NCBI RefSeq assembly: GCF_002993365.1
Contig: NZ_PVNP01000196.1
Span: 20,912-84,911, forward strand
Length of the DNA stretch: 64,000 nt
Source: Marisediminitalea alba
GTDB taxonomy: Bacteria; Pseudomonadota; Gammaproteobacteria; Enterobacterales; Alteromonadaceae
Reading direction: 5' to 3'
The notes below the pieces were generated by a model. That model ran no database searches. It was not told where the DNA came from and was given only the letters and a program-made list of their open reading frames with translations. The position numbers and the translations under genes are program-made. Positions 53,741 through 63,798 of the stretch are shown here, piece after piece (the first letter of the stretch is position 1; each line of letters starts with the position of its first letter).

Positions 53741-53822
53741 TCGCATTCACCGAATAAACACTTGAAACCACGTAGCTGACTGTCTACATTGGTGGTTCTA
53801 ATTAGTACAAGGGATTCCTTAG

Positions 53823-55115
53823 TTGGACGACATATCTACCAGTGCACTGCTGATTGCACTGGGCATTTTGATTGCACTTTCAGCCTATTTTTCCAGTTCG
53901 GAAACTGGAATGATGTCTATCAACCGCTACCGCTTAAAGCACCTTCAGGGCGAAGGGCACCGCGGGGCTAACCGGGTCCAGAAACTCCTCGACCGCCCAG
54001 ACCGTTTGATCGGTTTGATCCTTATCGGTAATAACCTGGTTAACATTGCCGCCTCAGCCATAGCGACCATTATTTGTACCCGCTGGTTTGGCGAATACTG
54101 GGCGGTGTTTGCTACCACCATTGGCCTGACCATCATCCTGCTTATTTTTGCTGAAGTGACGCCTAAAACACTGGCGGCGCTGTACCCGGAAAAAATTGCT
54201 TTTCCCAGCTCGCTGATCCTGTCGCCGTTACTGAAAGTCCTTTACCCTTTCGTTGCCTTTATTAACGGCATTACCAACGGCATTCTGGCGATAATGCGTA
54301 TCAGGCCACATGACGGTGCGGGCGACTCCCTCAGCCGGGAAGAGCTGCGAACCGTGGTGTATGAGGCCGGTACCATGATCCCTAAAAAGCACCAGGACAT
54401 GCTGGTTAGCATTCTGGATTTAGAAAATGTTACTGCAGAAGACATTATGGTGCCGCGCAGTGATATTGTTGCCATTGATATTAATGACGACTGGAAAATC
54501 ATTCAGAAGCAACTCACTACGGCGCAACATACCCGCGTGTTGTTATACCGCGATAGTATTGATGATGCGGTTGGCTTTGTGCACGTGCGCGACGCCCTGC
54601 GCTTGTTATCTAAAGATCAATTTACCAAGGCCTCACTGCTACGCGCAGTAAGGGAAATCTATTTTGCGCCCGAGTCTATTCCCCTGCATACCCTGATGTA
54701 TCAGTTTCAGGCTGAGAAAGAGCGGATTGCCCTGGTCGTTGATGAATACGGTGATATTCAGGGCCTGGTAACACTGGAAGATATTCTGGAAGAAATTATT
54801 GGTGACTTCACCACCACTAACCTGCCCGACCACAGTAAGGAAGTCTCCATTCAACAAGACGGCAGCGTATTGGTAGATGGCAGTGCCAACATTCGTGAAT
54901 TAAATAAAGAGATGGACTGGAGTTTTCCTACCGAAGGTCCTAAAACCCTTAACGGTTTGATTCTGGAATACCTGGAAGAAATTCCGGAGAACAATGTCAG
55001 CCTGCGTTTAGCAGGATATCCAATTGAGATTATTGATATTAACGAAAATATGATTAAAACCGTGCGGGTGATGCCTGAGTATTTCCGGGAAAGCGCGCCT
55101 ACCCCTAACGAGTAA
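53823..55115 (+). CDS. yfjD: YfjD/CorB-like CNNM and CBS domain protein
   Basis: 430 residues. The N-terminal CNNM domain (about 1-195, 3-4 TM; AYFSSSETGMMSINRYRLKHLQ) is followed by a pair of CBS domains (about 200-330; ITAEDIMVPRSDIVAIDIND, LVVDEYGDIQGLVTLEDILEEIIGDFTT) and a CorC/HlyC C-terminal domain. The layout follows the E. coli magnesium/cobalt-efflux-related protein. It starts with TTG at 53823, with AAGGGA about 9 nt upstream; I saw no better in-frame start. Its stop overlaps the convergent small gene by 11 bp. Confidence 0.92.
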   Translation: MDDISTSALLIALGILIALSAYFSSSETGMMSINRYRLKHLQGEGHRGANRVQKLLDRPDRLIGLILIGNNLVNIAASAIATIICTRWFGEYWAVFATTIGLTIILLIFAEVTPKTLAALYPEKIAFPSSLILSPLLKVLYPFVAFINGITNGILAIMRIRPHDGAGDSLSREELRTVVYEAGTMIPKKHQDMLVSILDLENVTAEDIMVPRSDIVAIDINDDWKIIQKQLTTAQHTRVLLYRDSIDDAVGFVHVRDALRLLSKDQFTKASLLRAVREIYFAPESIPLHTLMYQFQAEKERIALVVDEYGDIQGLVTLEDILEEIIGDFTTTNLPDHSKEVSIQQDGSVLVDGSANIRELNKEMDWSFPTEGPKTLNGLILEYLEEIPENNVSLRLAGYPIEIIDINENMIKTVRVMPEYFRESAPTPNE

Positions 55116-55281
55116 TCTTCCGCTTGGCCAGAGCCTTTGCTTTGGCCGCTGCCACCTTGGCCGACAAATCACTTAATTTGCCCATCAGTTGCGTCAGCTC
55201 TTCGTCTTCGTGCAGGTCTGCTTCCTCAACATGACGCTGAAGCGATTTACGCAACTGTTCAGGGATCGACTGGCCGGACAT
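55105..55281 (-). CDS. Small basic protein of 58 residues, unknown function
   Basis: A short gene not found by length-limited calling: MSGQSIPEQLRKSLQRHVEE at the start, then an acidic centre (ADLHEDEELTQLMGKLSDL) and a Lys/Ala-rich tail (AKVAAAKAKALAKRKITR). GAGAGAG lies 2-3 nt before the ATG. It is predicted as a single long amphipathic helix. Its 3' end overlaps the yfjD-like gene. Support is the ribosome-binding site and protein-like composition; no family is recognised. Confidence 0.65.
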   Translation of the reverse strand: MSGQSIPEQLRKSLQRHVEEADLHEDEELTQLMGKLSDLSAKVAAAKAKALAKRKITR

Positions 55282-55418
55282 ACTCTCTCAAATAATAGAT
55301 TCACTACAGGTTCTATATCGGAAAGCGGCCGGATTTCTAAAGCAAAAATGTATCAGAATAAACAGAAATTCAAAGCAGGAAAGATTGCAGATAACGCCAG
55401 CTCATACTGGTATGCCAG

Positions 55419-55931
55419 TTACAGCCCCTGATAGTGCTTGAGTAACACGCCTTTACTGCGGCTTAATGAATAGCGCACCACCGCCACTGAGCCAGTGGCG
55501 AACAACGACATCTTTGGCACATCGCAGATTTCGTCGAGAAAAAACGATACAAATGGCATATGACTCACCAGCAATAGCGGCTGACCGGCATTGTTCTTGA
55601 TGCTCTGCCGGGCCAGTACGTCGACGTAATCGTGAACCAGTTTTACATTACCATCAGGCGTGATGTCGGCGCAGATTTCAAACTGACTGGCATGCAACGT
55701 GCTGGCAACCTGTTGATAAGACTGACGGGTCCGGGTATATGGACTGACCAGTGCGGTAGCGATCTGATTGTCGAGGCAATAGCTCTCTGCCAGCCAATGG
55801 CTGGAGGCCCCAACTTCCGCGTTACCCACGGCAGTAAGCCGCCGGCTCTTGTCATCGGTAAGGAGTCCCTCGGCCTCACCATGGCGCATGATAAAAATTA
55901 AAATGTCGTCTTTGCTGCTTTGACCTGACAT
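55419..55931 (-). CDS. sixA: SixA-like phosphohistidine phosphatase
   Basis: 170 residues with the histidine phosphatase catalytic start ILIFIMRHGEAEGLLTDDKSRRLTAVGNAEV (RHGEA), DNQIATALVSPYTRTRQS, and second catalytic His in LLLVSHMPFVSFFLDEI. SixA removes phosphate from histidine-containing phosphotransfer proteins. The product is slightly longer than E. coli SixA (161). It is divergent from the M16 protease gene, with a 156-bp gap. Confidence 0.9.
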   Translation of the reverse strand: MSGQSSKDDILIFIMRHGEAEGLLTDDKSRRLTAVGNAEVGASSHWLAESYCLDNQIATALVSPYTRTRQSYQQVASTLHASQFEICADITPDGNVKLVHDYVDVLARQSIKNNAGQPLLLVSHMPFVSFFLDEICDVPKMSLFATGSVAVVRYSLSRSKGVLLKHYQGL

Positions 55932-56087
55932 AACATTGCTAATATGATGAGAAATGACAAGTGTACGATAACAAAGGTCGCGCCCCTCGCCTAGTACTAT
56001 CGCATTGACTTAGACTAAGGTGGGATGACTCAGTCCGTGAGCCGGGCCGGAAGTATAATAATAAGCGAATAAGCGAAGACAAATACA

Positions 56088-58835
56088 TTGAATATTTCCC
56101 AGGACTTAAACAGTACTGAATCACTTGTTCTCGAAAATGGACTCCGGGTACTCGTTATTCATAAACCTGAAGTAGACACCTGCTGCGTGTCGGTTAGCGG
56201 TAAGGCTGGCCACTTCTTTGACCCCACTGATTGTCCGGGGCTGGCGCATCTGCTGGAACACATGTTGTTTATGGGCAACGACCTCATCCCCGAGCCGAAT
56301 GGCATTAACGACCTGATTGAACAGGCTGGCGGGTCTATCAATGCATGGACCGGTACCGAATTTGCCAATTACCATTTTCAGGCTCATGCCCAGGCGTTGC
56401 CACGCTTACTGCCCGCTTTAGCTGCAATGCTGGGAGCACCGCACTTTAAGCAAGAGCGCATAGCGGCTGAAATTCAGTCCATCGATGCGGAGTATCAGTA
56501 CAAACGCAAGGACGACTTACGACGGCTCTATCAAATCCATAAGGAAACGGCCAACCCGGCGCACCCTTTCGCCAAGTTTTCAGTTGGCAATGAACTCATA
56601 TTTAACCAGTTTCCGGTATCTACGCTAAAAGAAATGCTCAGCAATTTTCATGAGCAGTACTATTGCGCGAAAAACCTTACTTTGTGTGTATATTCGCCTT
56701 TTAGCGTTAGTCAGTTAACGCCCTGGTTGGAAGGTTCCTTTGGCCTGCTCGCCGCGGGATCCGCTGCTGAACTTGAATTACCGCCCCTGTATACGGCGGG
56801 GCAATTAGGCACGCAAATTAATATTGAGCCGTTGCAGGCCGCAAAGCGCCTGATCATTACTTTTGCTTTGCCAGCCTTGCATCTGGATATCAGTAGCAAG
56901 CCGCTGGATTTTATCAGCCATGTACTGGGCGATGAGGCCTCAGGCAGCTTGTTTGCCTATCTCAAAGCAAAAGGCTGGATCAGCAATCTGATTGCCGGCT
57001 CTGGTATCGAAGGGCAGAATTTCAAAGATTTTAATATTAACCTGCAACTAACCGAAAGCGGACTCAAACAGCAAAACGATATCATCAACGCGGTGTTTTA
57101 TGTGATTGAGCAACTTAAGCAAGCCGCTACGGAAGAATGGCGCTTGCAGGAAAAAGCCAAATTGAATCAATTGGCCCGGCAATACGATGATTCCCATAAG
57201 CCTCTGCAGGCAATCAGTGAACTGGCTGAACTACATCAATATTTTAGTTGGGATGAGATCGCCAACGCCTGTGTTTCTGAAACCTTAACTCAGCAAAGCT
57301 TGTGTGATGCTCTGGCTTATTTTACGCCGGCGAACCTGCGGGTAAAAGTTATAGCTCAGGGCGTGCACACCACTAAAAGGTGTGCTTATTACGATGCAGC
57401 CTATGCGATTGAGCCTTATACAGAGCAGCAACTGGCAGCGTGGCAGACTCCCAGCCCGGTGCAGGCTATATTTATGTCGCCTCCAAACCCTTTTATTGGT
57501 GATAGCTACAGCCTTTGTAAAAATGAAGCACAATTTGCACTGCCGCAACAAATAGTAAGTGATAAAGGGTTTGATTTCTGGTTTTGTCAGGATCACATAT
57601 TCAATGTACCCAAAGGTGATATTTTCGTGTCTTTTGATATCCCGTCTTTGGCCCAAAATATTCACCAGGTAGCGGCGAAAAGGCTATGGCTGGCCGCGCT
57701 TAATGATTTTCTGCAGGGTCGCTTCTATCGGGCGGAAATAGCCGGACTACATTACCGGATATACGGCCATCAGGGTGGCTTTAGTATTCACACCCGAGGG
57801 TTCAGTGCTCAGCAAGGGCAATTACTGAATCATCTGATTGATGCCATCAAAGGGTTCACACCAGATCCACAAACCTTCAAACAGGTTCAGTTACTGCAGT
57901 GTCAGAGCTTACATAACACACTGCTAAATAAACCAATTAACCGTTTATTCTCGCGCCTGAGTGTATTAATTCAAAAAAACACGCACGCACCGGTAGAAAT
58001 GCTGGATGCCGTGCAGCATTGTCAGTTTGACGATATTCAGCGACTACGAGACAGAGCCTTTGATTACTATCATGTTGACGGGTTGATTCACGGTAACTGG
58101 TCGTCCAGCGCTGCCCGTCGTATTGTTGACAGTGTGCAGACACAAACAGTCTCTGCCAAAGCGCCACCGCTGCCCCGCCCGGTTGCCAAACTACCGGTGG
58201 GCAAAACCTTATATCATGAAGTAGCCTGTGAGCACGATGACGCCGCGGTTGTTTTGTATCTACAGGCGCCCAGCAATGACATCCAGGATGTCGCTATGTG
58301 CATGGTACTGGAGCAAATGCTGGCGGGTTCCTTCTTTACTACCTTGCGTACAGAGAAGCAACTCGGCTATATAGTGGGCACCGGTTATGTTCCGCATAAT
58401 CAGCATCCGGGCATCGCTTTTTACATTCAAAGCCCCAACAATGCGCCGCAGGTATTGCTCGATCATATATCCGCTTTTTTGCAGCAACAAACCAGCGAAA
58501 AAGCGTTTTACGAAGGTTATTGGCCACACATAAAGCGCAATCTGTTAAAGCAGTTGCAGGATGTTGATATTAATCAATCCATGCGTTCTCAAAATATCTG
58601 GCAAAGCCTGGGCGCCAAAGACCCGCAACTTAATAACAACCAACGCCTTGCACAGGCTATCGAGTCGATGCGATTCAGCGATATCGAACACTACGCCACC
58701 GACATGAATCTCAACCAGACTTTCGGACAACTGGTATTGTTTGCCCCGGGTAAATTTAAAACCATGAACGTCGCAAATGACGTCTTTATTCCGAATATCG
58801 CGGATTTTAAATCTAAAGTTGAATTTTACCTTTGA
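56088..58835 (+). CDS. Insulinase-family (M16) zinc metallopeptidase, protease III-like
   Basis: 915 residues. The inverted zinc motif HLLEH (54-58, in GLAHLLEHMLFMGND) and the downstream helix with a Glu about 70-80 residues later (AAEIQSIDAEYQYKRKDD) are intact. The two-half M16A layout is seen through to AIAFYIQSPN. It lacks a signal peptide, unlike periplasmic E. coli protease III, so it is probably cytoplasmic. It starts with TTG (56088) preceded by GAAGA. The length is typical for M16A enzymes. Confidence 0.92.
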   Translation: MNISQDLNSTESLVLENGLRVLVIHKPEVDTCCVSVSGKAGHFFDPTDCPGLAHLLEHMLFMGNDLIPEPNGINDLIEQAGGSINAWTGTEFANYHFQAHAQALPRLLPALAAMLGAPHFKQERIAAEIQSIDAEYQYKRKDDLRRLYQIHKETANPAHPFAKFSVGNELIFNQFPVSTLKEMLSNFHEQYYCAKNLTLCVYSPFSVSQLTPWLEGSFGLLAAGSAAELELPPLYTAGQLGTQINIEPLQAAKRLIITFALPALHLDISSKPLDFISHVLGDEASGSLFAYLKAKGWISNLIAGSGIEGQNFKDFNINLQLTESGLKQQNDIINAVFYVIEQLKQAATEEWRLQEKAKLNQLARQYDDSHKPLQAISELAELHQYFSWDEIANACVSETLTQQSLCDALAYFTPANLRVKVIAQGVHTTKRCAYYDAAYAIEPYTEQQLAAWQTPSPVQAIFMSPPNPFIGDSYSLCKNEAQFALPQQIVSDKGFDFWFCQDHIFNVPKGDIFVSFDIPSLAQNIHQVAAKRLWLAALNDFLQGRFYRAEIAGLHYRIYGHQGGFSIHTRGFSAQQGQLLNHLIDAIKGFTPDPQTFKQVQLLQCQSLHNTLLNKPINRLFSRLSVLIQKNTHAPVEMLDAVQHCQFDDIQRLRDRAFDYYHVDGLIHGNWSSSAARRIVDSVQTQTVSAKAPPLPRPVAKLPVGKTLYHEVACEHDDAAVVLYLQAPSNDIQDVAMCMVLEQMLAGSFFTTLRTEKQLGYIVGTGYVPHNQHPGIAFYIQSPNNAPQVLLDHISAFLQQQTSEKAFYEGYWPHIKRNLLKQLQDVDINQSMRSQNIWQSLGAKDPQLNNNQRLAQAIESMRFSDIEHYATDMNLNQTFGQLVLFAPGKFKTMNVANDVFIPNIADFKSKVEFYL

Positions 58836-59017
58836 GCATTTAATCCCCTCTTTCCTCCTACTGTCACCACGGGTTGCCCAAGAAATACACAGGCAGTGAT
58901 GGCAATCAAAAAAAACCTTGTAGAGACGCTGTTTATTGGGCATATTGGGTAGCGGATAGTAGGGAAGCTAGACACGATAAGAAGTAAAAAAGATAAGGCA
59001 TTCAATGCCAAAGGTGT

Positions 59018-62000
59018 ATGGTGCGCTCAACCCAAAGAACGACTTTTGTACTGATATTTTCAGTGCTATTCCTATTTACCCGTGCGGCTTTTGCTGCCGC
59101 GGATTTTAGTGACACTCGCTTCACAGCTCTCAGTGATATCAGCTTCACAGAATACAAGATAGAAGATGGGATCAAAGAAGACATCATAACATCCATCGTT
59201 GAAGGCCCAAATGGCTTTATATGGGTTGGTGCAACCGAAGGATTATTTCGTTACGACGGCTATAAGTTTCGCGAGTATAAACATTCCAGGACTGATCAAT
59301 ACTCAATGCCAGAAGGTTCAGTCAGAACTATGTTTGCATCCTCAGATGACGAGCTATGGGTAGGTACATACAATGGATTAGCTAAGTACCAACCCGACAA
59401 TGACAATTTCAAAATATTTAATATCGATAATTCAATATTAAGAAATAATGTAATCTGGTCGATTGATGAAGATAATTCTGGGAACATCCTTATTGCCGAT
59501 GTTTCAAACCTCTACACAATTAGTCGAGAAACCGGGGAGTTAGCGCTTCTGGACGGACGAATAGATTTTCCGGATGACATCGAAAAAATTAGAAATGAAA
59601 CAAACCGGATTTGGATAGCAACTATTTCATCTGGAGCTTACATTTATGACAAAAAGCGTCGTCAGCTTTTCTCCCTGAAATCGGTCAACCCATGGCAAAT
59701 CAACCTACAAGCAGACACCGTCTTTGATATTCAAACTATTAACGGCAATTACTGGATAGCAACCAACTCTGGCATAGAAATAATAAGCAACGAGGGAAGA
59801 GTTGTTAAAAGGATTAATAAATCAAGCTATCCAAACCTCAAAAACAGTACTATTCGATCTATTTCGCAGATATCTAAAGATATAATCTGGATCGGTACTG
59901 AAGATGGCTTGGTTATCTACAATGAAGTTAAAGATAAAATAAAGGTCATCGATGCTGATATGAAAAATATCACTTACCTCGATAACCAATTCATATTACG
60001 TATTTACAAAGATTCTTTATCCTCAGTCTGGCTTGGAACTTTGGAAGGATTATATCGTTATTCAGCAGGCTTTAACCCTTTACGACTTTATTCGCACTTA
60101 AGAGATGAAAATAAAGATGAAGCTAAGGATGAGGATGAAGAAAAAGAAGAAAACATTGGCTCTCAAAGAATCTGGTCTCTTGAAGAAGATAGTAAAGGCA
60201 ATTTTTGGATAGCGACTCAGAGTGCGGGATTAAACCGCATAAACTTTCAAGAAGAAGAACAAAGATATTATCTGAAAAATCGAAACAATCAGTTGTGGGA
60301 CCTTATAATTGACCGGTTTGATCAAATTTGGATTGCCACCTCTAAAGGAATAGAATTTTACGAGTTGGAGAATAATGAACTCATAGAAAAAGGCATTTTC
60401 CTCAAGAACGAACTCATAGATAATTTTCATTATGACGGCCAGAACATCTGGGCTTGGACTGAACAAGATGGTCTAATATCAATAGAACCAACTAAAGGTA
60501 CTTCAGACGAAAAGCCTATTTCTTATGAATTAAAATTTCACTCGAGTTCATTGAAGGAAGCGATATCATCCCCTATTTACACTGACCTAGACGGCCAAAT
60601 ATGGCTAGCTGGAGAAGGTGAAATAAAAATTTATGATCCGGCAACAGATAAAGTCAGCAAGACAATAACACTTAAAGGCCATCAACAAAATTCACTCCCA
60701 AGAGCGATGTCGGTATACCTATGGGGGAATTATTATTGGTTGACCACCCAGTCAGCCGGTTTTTTCCAAGTGGATAAAAGCACCCTAAATGTAGTCCGCC
60801 ATAATAGTTTAAATTTCGACTCAAATATTCTCTCATCTATTGGTTTAAAAGACGCAATTTGGATAGCTACTGCATCAAATGAAATTAAGCAAATTCTTTT
60901 GCCTAATTTCGAAACTGTATTGAATTTGTCCAGTACACTGCTTGAATTAAATGATTATTCCGAAGGAGCTGTTGCTAAAACGGATAGTAATGGTTTGATC
61001 TTTGGTGGAGATCGGGGCTTTCATCATTTCTATCCTGAGTATTTATCTTTAGATAAGTTTACTGATATTCCTTCACAAAAACCGGAACTGTTGACGTTAA
61101 AACTATTTGGTAATGAACAAACAATAAACCAAGCCGACACAGTTTTGGATAAACCTCTCAATCTCAAGAGCTCTCTTTCCTTATCTTATTCAGACTCTAG
61201 GTTCAGCTTCAGTTTCGCAGTTCTCAACGCTGTTTCTCCAGCAACGGTTAGTTATCGATACCGACTCAGAGGTTGGGATAAGTCTTGGACAACATCAGAC
61301 ACAGAAAGAAAAGCCCCTTACAATAATATATCTTTCGGTGATTACGTATTTGAAGTTCAGGCCAAAGAAGACGGTAAAATCTGGTCACCCTCTCGCGAGT
61401 TGAATCTGACAATTTTACCCCCCCCATGGCTGCACCCTGCAGCTTTAATATTTTATGGCTTCTTTGCGGCAATTATTACTCTGTATGTAGTTCGTCAATA
61501 CCACGTTCGTCGTCGTCAGCGAATTGCTGTTTCCGAGTCGGAAGAACGCTTAAAACTCACGCTTTGGAGCAGTGGCGATGAGTTGTGGGACTGGGATGTT
61601 TATCGAGGCCAGGTTTACCGGTCAAACACCTGGGGTACCCTGGACTTTCCTCAGGACGATATCCGCACCAGTAGCGCTTATGACGCCAATATCCATCCCC
61701 ATGATCTTAAGCGCGTTCAGGATGCTCTGAAGGAACACCTGGAAGGTAAAACTGACTTCTACGAAATTGCGTATCGAGCCAAGACCTTTACCAATACCTG
61801 GCTATGGATACTGGATCGCGGCAAAGTGGTACAGCGGGACCACAACAATGAGCCCATCAGGATGACGGGCACATTGAAGGATATTCAACATCTGAAAGAC
61901 GCCGAAGAGCAGCTCAACCTGTTTAAGCGCTCTATCGAAAACATTTCTGAAGGCGTGTTCATTACCGATACCAAATTCCGCTTCATATCGGTGAATAATG

Positions 62001-63589
62001 CCTACTGTACTTATACTGGTGAAACCCGGGATCAGGCATTGGCTACTTACCTGTATTTCCATCAGTACCCGGAAGCATTTACCGAAGAGATTAAGAAAAC
62101 GCTGCGCTCCAGAGGCAACTGGAGCGGTGAAGTTGAAAGTAGCCGGGTAAATGGCGAACGTTACGAAATCGAGCTGAATATCGATGCGGTGCATGACGAC
62201 GACGGTCGTATCTCGCATTTTGTAGGCGTATTTTCAGACATCACCTCCCGTAAGAGTACAGAAAAAGAATTATTGAAACTGGCTAACTCCGATCCACTCA
62301 CTGAGTTGCCTAACCGTTCGTTTTTCCAGGCCAGTCACAGCAACCTGGTTCGCCGGGCGACTCCCCATGCCCTGCTCTGCCTGGATATGGATAACTTTAA
62401 GAAAATTAACGACTCGCTCGGTCACCAAACTGGCGATATTTTAATTAAGCAAATTGCCAAGCGTATCCAGCGCATGACCGATAGCAACTCTACCTGCTAT
62501 CGCCTTGGCGGTGACGAATTCAGTATTCTGATGGAAGATTTTTCGGATATACATACCATCACCCACTTTGCTCAAAGTATATTAAACACCCTTTCACGGC
62601 CGTTTATTATCAACAAGCAAGAGTTCGTGTTGGGTGCCAGTATTGGTATTGCCCTATTCCCTGAAGATGGTTCCTCACCTCAGGAATTATTGAAAAACGC
62701 CGATACGGCCATGTATTTCGCTAAAAACAATGGCGGTAACAGTTATCAGTTTTTCAGTGGCGAAATGAATCAGAACGCCGTTCGGCAATTGCAGATAGAA
62801 AACCTGATCCGTCAGGGTATAAAAGACAATTTGTTTACCGTTTACTATCAGCCGAAAGTAGATATCACCACCGGTAAACTAGTCAGCATGGAAGCGCTGG
62901 TGCGTTTTGAGCACCCGAATAAAGGCATAGTAAGCCCAGGACAGTTTATTCCGCTGGCGGAACAAACCGGGCAGATTATCGAGATTGGTGAACAGGTTTT
63001 ACGCAAAGCCTGCGAAGATACCAAGCGCTGGGTCAGTGAAGGCTTATTCAGCGGCCGGGTGGCAGTCAATATCTCGGCAAAGCAGTTTGAGCTACCGGAC
63101 CTGGATGACCGCATAGAAAACGTACTTCGTCAGGTGGGTCTGTCTCCTCTGCACCTAGAGTGTGAGATTACCGAAGGCACATTGATGGAAAACCCGGAAG
63201 AAGGCCTGAGAATGATGCAGCGGCTGCGTGATCGCGGTATTCACCTGGCACTTGATGACTTTGGTACCGGCTACTCTTCGCTGGCTTATCTGAAGAAATT
63301 CCCACTCAATACGTTAAAAATCGATAAAGCCTTTATTGATGATATCGCCAACAGTAATGTTGATCGTCATATGGCGGCTGCAATTATCAATATTGCTCAC
63401 AACCTGGGCCTGAAAGTGGTTGCCGAAGGGGTGGAATATGAAGAGCAACTGAATATTCTGCGCCGCTACGACTGCGAAATGCTGCAGGGTTTCCTGTACA
63501 GCAAACCACTCAATGCAGAACGCTTCGAGAAGCTACTCCGTGAAAACAGCTTACTGCATAAAATCATTAATAAGGTTTCTCCAACCTAA
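59018..63589 (+). CDS. Hybrid sensor: beta-propeller, YYY, TM, PAS, GGDEF, EAL
   Basis: 1523 residues. Signal peptide (FVLIFSVLFLFTRAAFA) is followed by a periplasmic two-part beta-propeller of Reg_prop repeats (WVGATEGLFRYDGYKF, WVGTYNGLAKYQPDN and later WIATQSAG-type blades), about 45-700. Next come a Y_Y_Y domain (YRYRLRGWDKSWTTSDTERKAPYNNISFG), one TM (near 815-835), two PAS domains (about 855-1085), GGDEF (intact RLGGDEFSILME) and EAL (SMEALVRFEH, DDFGTGYSSLAYLKKFPLNTLKIDK). Such proteins sense an extracellular cue and control c-di-GMP. Both catalytic motifs are present, so net activity cannot be read. A highly acidic insert (about residues 363-383) interrupts the propeller. Confidence 0.9.
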   Translation: MVRSTQRTTFVLIFSVLFLFTRAAFAAADFSDTRFTALSDISFTEYKIEDGIKEDIITSIVEGPNGFIWVGATEGLFRYDGYKFREYKHSRTDQYSMPEGSVRTMFASSDDELWVGTYNGLAKYQPDNDNFKIFNIDNSILRNNVIWSIDEDNSGNILIADVSNLYTISRETGELALLDGRIDFPDDIEKIRNETNRIWIATISSGAYIYDKKRRQLFSLKSVNPWQINLQADTVFDIQTINGNYWIATNSGIEIISNEGRVVKRINKSSYPNLKNSTIRSISQISKDIIWIGTEDGLVIYNEVKDKIKVIDADMKNITYLDNQFILRIYKDSLSSVWLGTLEGLYRYSAGFNPLRLYSHLRDENKDEAKDEDEEKEENIGSQRIWSLEEDSKGNFWIATQSAGLNRINFQEEEQRYYLKNRNNQLWDLIIDRFDQIWIATSKGIEFYELENNELIEKGIFLKNELIDNFHYDGQNIWAWTEQDGLISIEPTKGTSDEKPISYELKFHSSSLKEAISSPIYTDLDGQIWLAGEGEIKIYDPATDKVSKTITLKGHQQNSLPRAMSVYLWGNYYWLTTQSAGFFQVDKSTLNVVRHNSLNFDSNILSSIGLKDAIWIATASNEIKQILLPNFETVLNLSSTLLELNDYSEGAVAKTDSNGLIFGGDRGFHHFYPEYLSLDKFTDIPSQKPELLTLKLFGNEQTINQADTVLDKPLNLKSSLSLSYSDSRFSFSFAVLNAVSPATVSYRYRLRGWDKSWTTSDTERKAPYNNISFGDYVFEVQAKEDGKIWSPSRELNLTILPPPWLHPAALIFYGFFAAIITLYVVRQYHVRRRQRIAVSESEERLKLTLWSSGDELWDWDVYRGQVYRSNTWGTLDFPQDDIRTSSAYDANIHPHDLKRVQDALKEHLEGKTDFYEIAYRAKTFTNTWLWILDRGKVVQRDHNNEPIRMTGTLKDIQHLKDAEEQLNLFKRSIENISEGVFITDTKFRFISVNNAYCTYTGETRDQALATYLYFHQYPEAFTEEIKKTLRSRGNWSGEVESSRVNGERYEIELNIDAVHDDDGRISHFVGVFSDITSRKSTEKELLKLANSDPLTELPNRSFFQASHSNLVRRATPHALLCLDMDNFKKINDSLGHQTGDILIKQIAKRIQRMTDSNSTCYRLGGDEFSILMEDFSDIHTITHFAQSILNTLSRPFIINKQEFVLGASIGIALFPEDGSSPQELLKNADTAMYFAKNNGGNSYQFFSGEMNQNAVRQLQIENLIRQGIKDNLFTVYYQPKVDITTGKLVSMEALVRFEHPNKGIVSPGQFIPLAEQTGQIIEIGEQVLRKACEDTKRWVSEGLFSGRVAVNISAKQFELPDLDDRIENVLRQVGLSPLHLECEITEGTLMENPEEGLRMMQRLRDRGIHLALDDFGTGYSSLAYLKKFPLNTLKIDKAFIDDIANSNVDRHMAAAIINIAHNLGLKVVAEGVEYEEQLNILRRYDCEMLQGFLYSKPLNAERFEKLLRENSLLHKIINKVSPT

Positions 63590-63798
63590 CTAAGTCTGTA
63601 ATGACTTATGTCGCAGGCGCCGGTCATATTTTAATGCCATTCTTCTGTCCCGCTAGCTAGGTGTAAGCTGGCAGGGATTAATGCTAATGCATAACTGTTT
63701 CATCTCACTTTATTACTAAATCTCATACAACCTGTCCTTACACTGCTATCTGAGGCAGTTTCTTGATAAAACCCTTCATGTTATTAGCCAGTTACAAA

